DNA of 9,370 bases from Lachnospiraceae bacterium (GTDB taxonomy: Bacteria > Bacillota > Clostridia > Lachnospirales > Lachnospiraceae). Each line of letters opens with the position of its first letter. The first letter of the stretch is position 1. The notes beneath the pieces are model-generated. The model did no database searches, was not told the origin of the DNA, and saw only the letters and a list, made by a program, of their open reading frames with translations. Made by a program: the position numbers and the translations under genes. Shown one piece after another: positions 6,960-9,370 of the stretch. The stretch lies in the NCBI GenBank assembly GCA_900754855.1, contig CAAEEI010000157.1:1-9370 (forward strand), in the 5' to 3' direction.

Positions 6960-8882
6960 TTATTCGGATAATTCTTCCCATTGTTCATAGAGTTCCAGAA
7001 GAAGCGTTTCATTTTCTTCATATCTGGTGGAAAGTTCCATGAGTTTACTGACATCGCTGGCATATTCGGGAAGGTTCATGTCCGTTTTGATCTGTTCGTT
7101 TTCTTCTTCCAGACGGCCGATCTCTTTTTCCACTTTTTTTAATTCGTTGGCTTTTTTTCGCTGGCGAGCAGCCTCTTCTCTGGATCTTTTCCAGTCTTCT
7201 TTGGAGGAAACGGCGGGCGTTTCTTCTACAAAGAGGGAAGCGTTCGTTACGGCGTCGCTGTCTGCTTCGATGTTTCCCGCTTCTTTTTGTTCCAGATAAT
7301 AGGTATAATTGCCTTTATAATTGACGATACCCTCCGGGGACAGGTCCAGAATACGGGTGGCTGTCCGGTTAATGAAATAACGGTCGTGGGAAACATAAAA
7401 TACCGTACCTTCGTAATCATTAATGGCGTCTTCCAGAATTTCTCTGGACTGGATATCCAGATGGTTGGTCGGTTCGTCAAGGATAAGAAAATTGGCGTTG
7501 GACAGCATAAGTTTAGCCAGAGAGACCCGTCCTTTTTCTCCGCCGCTTAAAGTACCGATCTGCTGGAAAACCCGGTCGCCGGTGAATAAAAAGGCGGCCA
7601 GAATATTTCGTATCCGGGTATGGGTCAGTTTGGGATAGGCGTCGGAAATCTCCTCAAAAATCGTTTTTTCATCGTTTAATACGTGTTGTTCCTGATCGTA
7701 GTAACCGATGGTTACTTTGGCGCCGTAATGGATTCGTCCACCGTCCGGGCGCAGATAACGATTGATGATTTTTAACAAAGTGGTTTTCCCCGTACCATTG
7801 GCGCCCAGCAGACCCACCACTTCTCCCCGTTTAATCGAAAGATTAAGATTTCTAAACAGATGTTTGTCTCCGAAGGATTTGGTGAGATCTTCAATGGTCA
7901 GCACGTCGTTTCCGCTCATGATCTCCGGTTCCAGAGAAATCCGCATCTTGCTGTTTAACGTCACCGGCTTATCGACCAGTTCCATTTTATTCAACATTTT
8001 TTCTCGGCTCTCCGCCCGCCGGATGGATTTTTCCCGGTTAAAGGAGCGCAGGCGGGTGATGACTTCCTCCTGATGCTGGATCTCTTGCTGCTGGTTGAGA
8101 TATTGCTTCATCTGGGCGTCCCGCTGGGCTTTCTTCTTCTCGGCATACTGGCTGTAGTTTCCTTGAAAGGACTGGCTTTTTCCCTGCTCGATCTCGATGA
8201 CCTTGGTCACGACGCGGTCAAGGAAATAGCGGTCATGGGAGACGATGAGGACGGAACCACGATAGTTGGACAGGAAGGTTTCCAGCCAGCGGATGGACTC
8301 CATATCCAGATGGTTGGTCGGCTCATCAAGCAGGATCATATCCGGTTGGATCAGAAGAATACGGCTTAAAGCCACGCGGGTTTTCTGTCCGCCGGACAGG
8401 GTGTGGATGGGCGTGTCAAACTCACTTTCGCAAAATCCGAGTCCTTTTAATACGCCGGTAATCTCGCTTTTCCAGGCATAACCGTTGGCTTTTTCAAACC
8501 GATCCGTGAGCCGGGCGTACTGTTCCATCGCTTTTTCCAGCTCTTCCCCGGTAAGTTGGCTGATCTTTGTTTCCAGTTTTCGAATCTCCTGCTCCATCTG
8601 GATGATATCTTTTTTTGCATCCAGCATTTCCTCATAGATCGTTCGTTGGGAACGGACGTCGATAACCTGAGAAAGGTAGCCAAAGGAAGCTCCTTTTTGA
8701 AAGATCACTTCGCCGCCGTCCGGTTCGTATTCTCCGGTGATAATCTTTAAAAGCGTAGTCTTTCCGGCGCCGTTGATCCCGATCAGCGCCGCCTTTTCCC
8801 CCTCGTTGATCAAAAAATTAATCTCTTTTAATATCGTATCTCCTCCAAAGGATTTGGATATCTTCTGACAGGCCAAAAGCAT
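6960..8882 (-). CDS. ABC-F family ATPase, YdiF/Uup type
   Basis: Soluble twin-ATPase protein of the ABC-F class, without membrane spans. Members bind the ribosomal E site and relieve stalled translation. The 640 residues closely match the length of B. subtilis YdiF. ATPase 1 has Walker A GINGAGKT (35-42), LSGGQ (162-166), Walker B with LLDEPTNHLD (Glu187) and SHDRYF (215-220). The linker (about 240-310) is charged and helical, the element that reaches toward P-site tRNA. ATPase 2 has GANGTGKT (360-367), LSGGEKGR (445-452) and LDEPTNHLD (Glu470). A Lys/Glu-rich coiled coil occupies about 560-640, as in Uup/YdiF. Both catalytic glutamates are kept. The linker is of ordinary length, not the long form of many antibiotic-resistance members, so a housekeeping role is more likely, though resistance cannot be excluded. 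ATG follows GGAGGT by 5 nt. Confidence 0.95.
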   Translation of the reverse strand: MLLACQKISKSFGGDTILKEINFLINEGEKAALIGINGAGKTTLLKIITGEYEPDGGEVIFQKGASFGYLSQVIDVRSQRTIYEEMLDAKKDIIQMEQEIRKLETKISQLTGEELEKAMEQYARLTDRFEKANGYAWKSEITGVLKGLGFCESEFDTPIHTLSGGQKTRVALSRILLIQPDMILLDEPTNHLDMESIRWLETFLSNYRGSVLIVSHDRYFLDRVVTKVIEIEQGKSQSFQGNYSQYAEKKKAQRDAQMKQYLNQQQEIQHQEEVITRLRSFNREKSIRRAESREKMLNKMELVDKPVTLNSKMRISLEPEIMSGNDVLTIEDLTKSFGDKHLFRNLNLSIKRGEVVGLLGANGTGKTTLLKIINRYLRPDGGRIHYGAKVTIGYYDQEQHVLNDEKTIFEEISDAYPKLTHTRIRNILAAFLFTGDRVFQQIGTLSGGEKGRVSLAKLMLSNANFLILDEPTNHLDIQSREILEDAINDYEGTVFYVSHDRYFINRTATRILDLSPEGIVNYKGNYTYYLEQKEAGNIEADSDAVTNASLFVEETPAVSSKEDWKRSREEAARQRKKANELKKVEKEIGRLEEENEQIKTDMNLPEYASDVSKLMELSTRYEENETLLLELYEQWEELSE

Positions 8883-8887
8883 AAATA

Positions 8888-8893
8888 ACCTCC
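8888..8893 (-). promoter_or_regulatory. Ribosome binding site of the ABC-F gene
   Basis: On the - strand GGAGGT lies 5 nt before the ATG at 8882. It fixes the start and predicts strong initiation unless the leader RNA masks it. Confidence 0.8.
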
Positions 8894-8926
8894 ATATATT
8901 GTAATTGTACTTATATTTCTAAACAG

Positions 8927-8945
8927 GCTCCCATGAGAGGGGAGC
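8927..8945 (-). promoter_or_regulatory. Leader hairpin in the ABC-F 5' untranslated region
   Basis: GCTCCC and GGGAGC form a perfect 6-bp stem with a 7-nt loop (CTCTCAT on the - strand), about 10 nt after the predicted transcription start. There is no T-run after it, so by itself it is not an intrinsic terminator. It may stabilise the mRNA or take part in regulation. Confidence 0.4.
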
Positions 8946-8961
8946 AAGGATAACTCTGGCT

Positions 8962-8990
8962 ATTTTATCATGAATAAAAAAATATGTGAA
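8962..8990 (-). promoter_or_regulatory. Sigma-A-type promoter of the ABC-F gene
   Basis: Read on the - strand, TTCACA (8990-8985, one mismatch to TTGACA) and TAAAAT (8967-8962, one mismatch to TATAAT) are separated by exactly 17 nt of AT-rich DNA. The predicted start of transcription is near 8955, giving a leader of about 73 nt. It directly follows the terminator of the upstream LRR gene, so the ABC-F gene is probably transcribed independently. Confidence 0.75.
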
Positions 8991-8993
8991 GGG

Positions 8994-9026
8994 AAAAAAG
9001 AACATGCAGGCTGAGAGCCTGCATGT
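8994..9026 (-). terminator. Intrinsic terminator of the LRR gene
   Basis: On the - strand ACATGCAGGCT (9026-9016) and AGCCTGCATGT (9012-9002) form a perfect 11-bp stem with a 3-nt loop, followed by TCTTTTTT (9001-8994). This is a textbook Rho-independent terminator. It begins 13 nt after the stop codon of the - strand gene ending at 9040. No T-tract follows in the + direction. Confidence 0.92.
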
Positions 9027-9039
9027 CTGCAAGAAATGA

Positions 9040-9370
9040 TTATTTACGGGCAAATCGGACAGAGACATCTTCATCACAGCGTAAATTCGATGGTTTGATC
9101 TTTGTTTTACGGAGATTTAATTCCCGTATGCCGGTATGCCAGCAGTTTAACGTCTTTAATTCTCGGTTATTGTCAAGGATAAGTTTACGTAGCTCAGTGT
9201 GGTCACAAAAGAGCGCCCTGAGTTTCGGATTTTTCCTGAGGTTTAGTTTTTTTAGACGGTTGTGGTGACAACGAAGGGATTTCAGGCGGGGACATTGGCG
9301 AACGTCGAGATGTTCCAGATTAGTGCTATTTGGGCAGTTTAGGATTTCCAGATGATTATTCTTTAGCTCC
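9040..9370 (-). CDS. Leucine-rich repeat protein with cysteine ladder, C-terminal part only
   Basis: The - strand frame is open from the window edge to a TAA at 9042-9040, giving the last 109 residues; the start is outside. The sequence is a regular leucine-rich repeat in which half-repeats of the form LxxLxCxxNx and LxxLxLxxNPx alternate (for example LKSLRCHHNR then LKKLNLRKNPK). Four ladder cysteines (in LNC, LRC, LFC, LNC) are spaced 22, 21 and 21 residues, resembling the cysteine-ladder LRRs of internalin J-like proteins. The tail NLRCDEDVSVRFARK closes the repeat domain. No LPXTG motif, membrane span or other C-terminal anchor is visible. Such domains usually bind proteins and are often exported, but location and partner cannot be told without the N-terminus. 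A strong terminator follows 13 nt later, supporting a real transcribed gene. Confidence 0.85.
   Translation of the reverse strand, partial: ELKNNHLEILNCPNSTNLEHLDVRQCPRLKSLRCHHNRLKKLNLRKNPKLRALFCDHTELRKLILDNNRELKTLNCWHTGIRELNLRKTKIKPSNLRCDEDVSVRFARK

Noticed and set aside
6960..8882. ABC-F gene as an antibiotic-resistance determinant
   Set aside because: Linker length, total length and C-terminal coiled coil fit the housekeeping YdiF/Uup type. Nothing around it suggests a mobile resistance element.
9023..9268. An 81-codon open frame on the + strand at the right edge
   Set aside because: It lies opposite the LRR frame, shows no recognisable domain, begins inside the terminator stem and has no ribosome binding site. 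The - strand frame has clear repeat periodicity.

Overview
The window looks like a housekeeping segment of a Clostridia chromosome, most likely a Lachnospiraceae-type gut anaerobe. The evidence is the gene order (rbgA/ylqF, lepB, rnhB, yraN, pgeF, DUF512 radical SAM, der, plsY), strong GGAGG-type ribosome binding sites, short spacers, a TTG start and a short single-membrane-span signal peptidase I. Species cannot be fixed from sequence alone.

Positions 1-6822 (+ strand) form one co-directional gene train, probably an operon that begins upstream of the window. It holds the C-terminal three quarters of the ribosome-assembly GTPase RbgA, signal peptidase I, RNase HII, the nuclease-fold protein YraN, the multicopper-oxidase-fold protein PgeF, an uncharacterised PDZ-like/radical SAM/DUF512 protein, the double GTPase Der and the acyl-phosphate-dependent acyltransferase PlsY. 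Two of these genes (rbgA, der) act in 50S subunit assembly. The others serve protein export, genome maintenance, cell-wall quality control and phospholipid synthesis, so the group is a growth-linked operon rather than a single pathway. The train ends at a long hairpin with A- and T-tracts on both sides (6864-6920). That hairpin can also terminate the convergent gene opposite.

Positions 6960-9370 are on the - strand. An ABC-F ATPase of the YdiF/Uup type (640 aa) has its own well-formed sigma-A-like promoter, a leader of about 73 nt with a small hairpin, and a GGAGGT ribosome binding site. Upstream of it, a perfect 11-bp hairpin with a T-tract terminates another - strand gene. Only the last 109 codons of that gene lie in the window. 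They encode leucine-rich repeats with a regular cysteine ladder, and this partial gene has no start codon in the window.

I found no CRISPR array, tRNA, rRNA, insertion sequence, phage gene or toxin-antitoxin pair, and no evidence of a new multi-gene system. The points most worth a second look are the uncharacterised DUF512 protein beside der, the edge LRR gene, the ABC-F leader, and a nine-codon ORF between rbgA and lepB.
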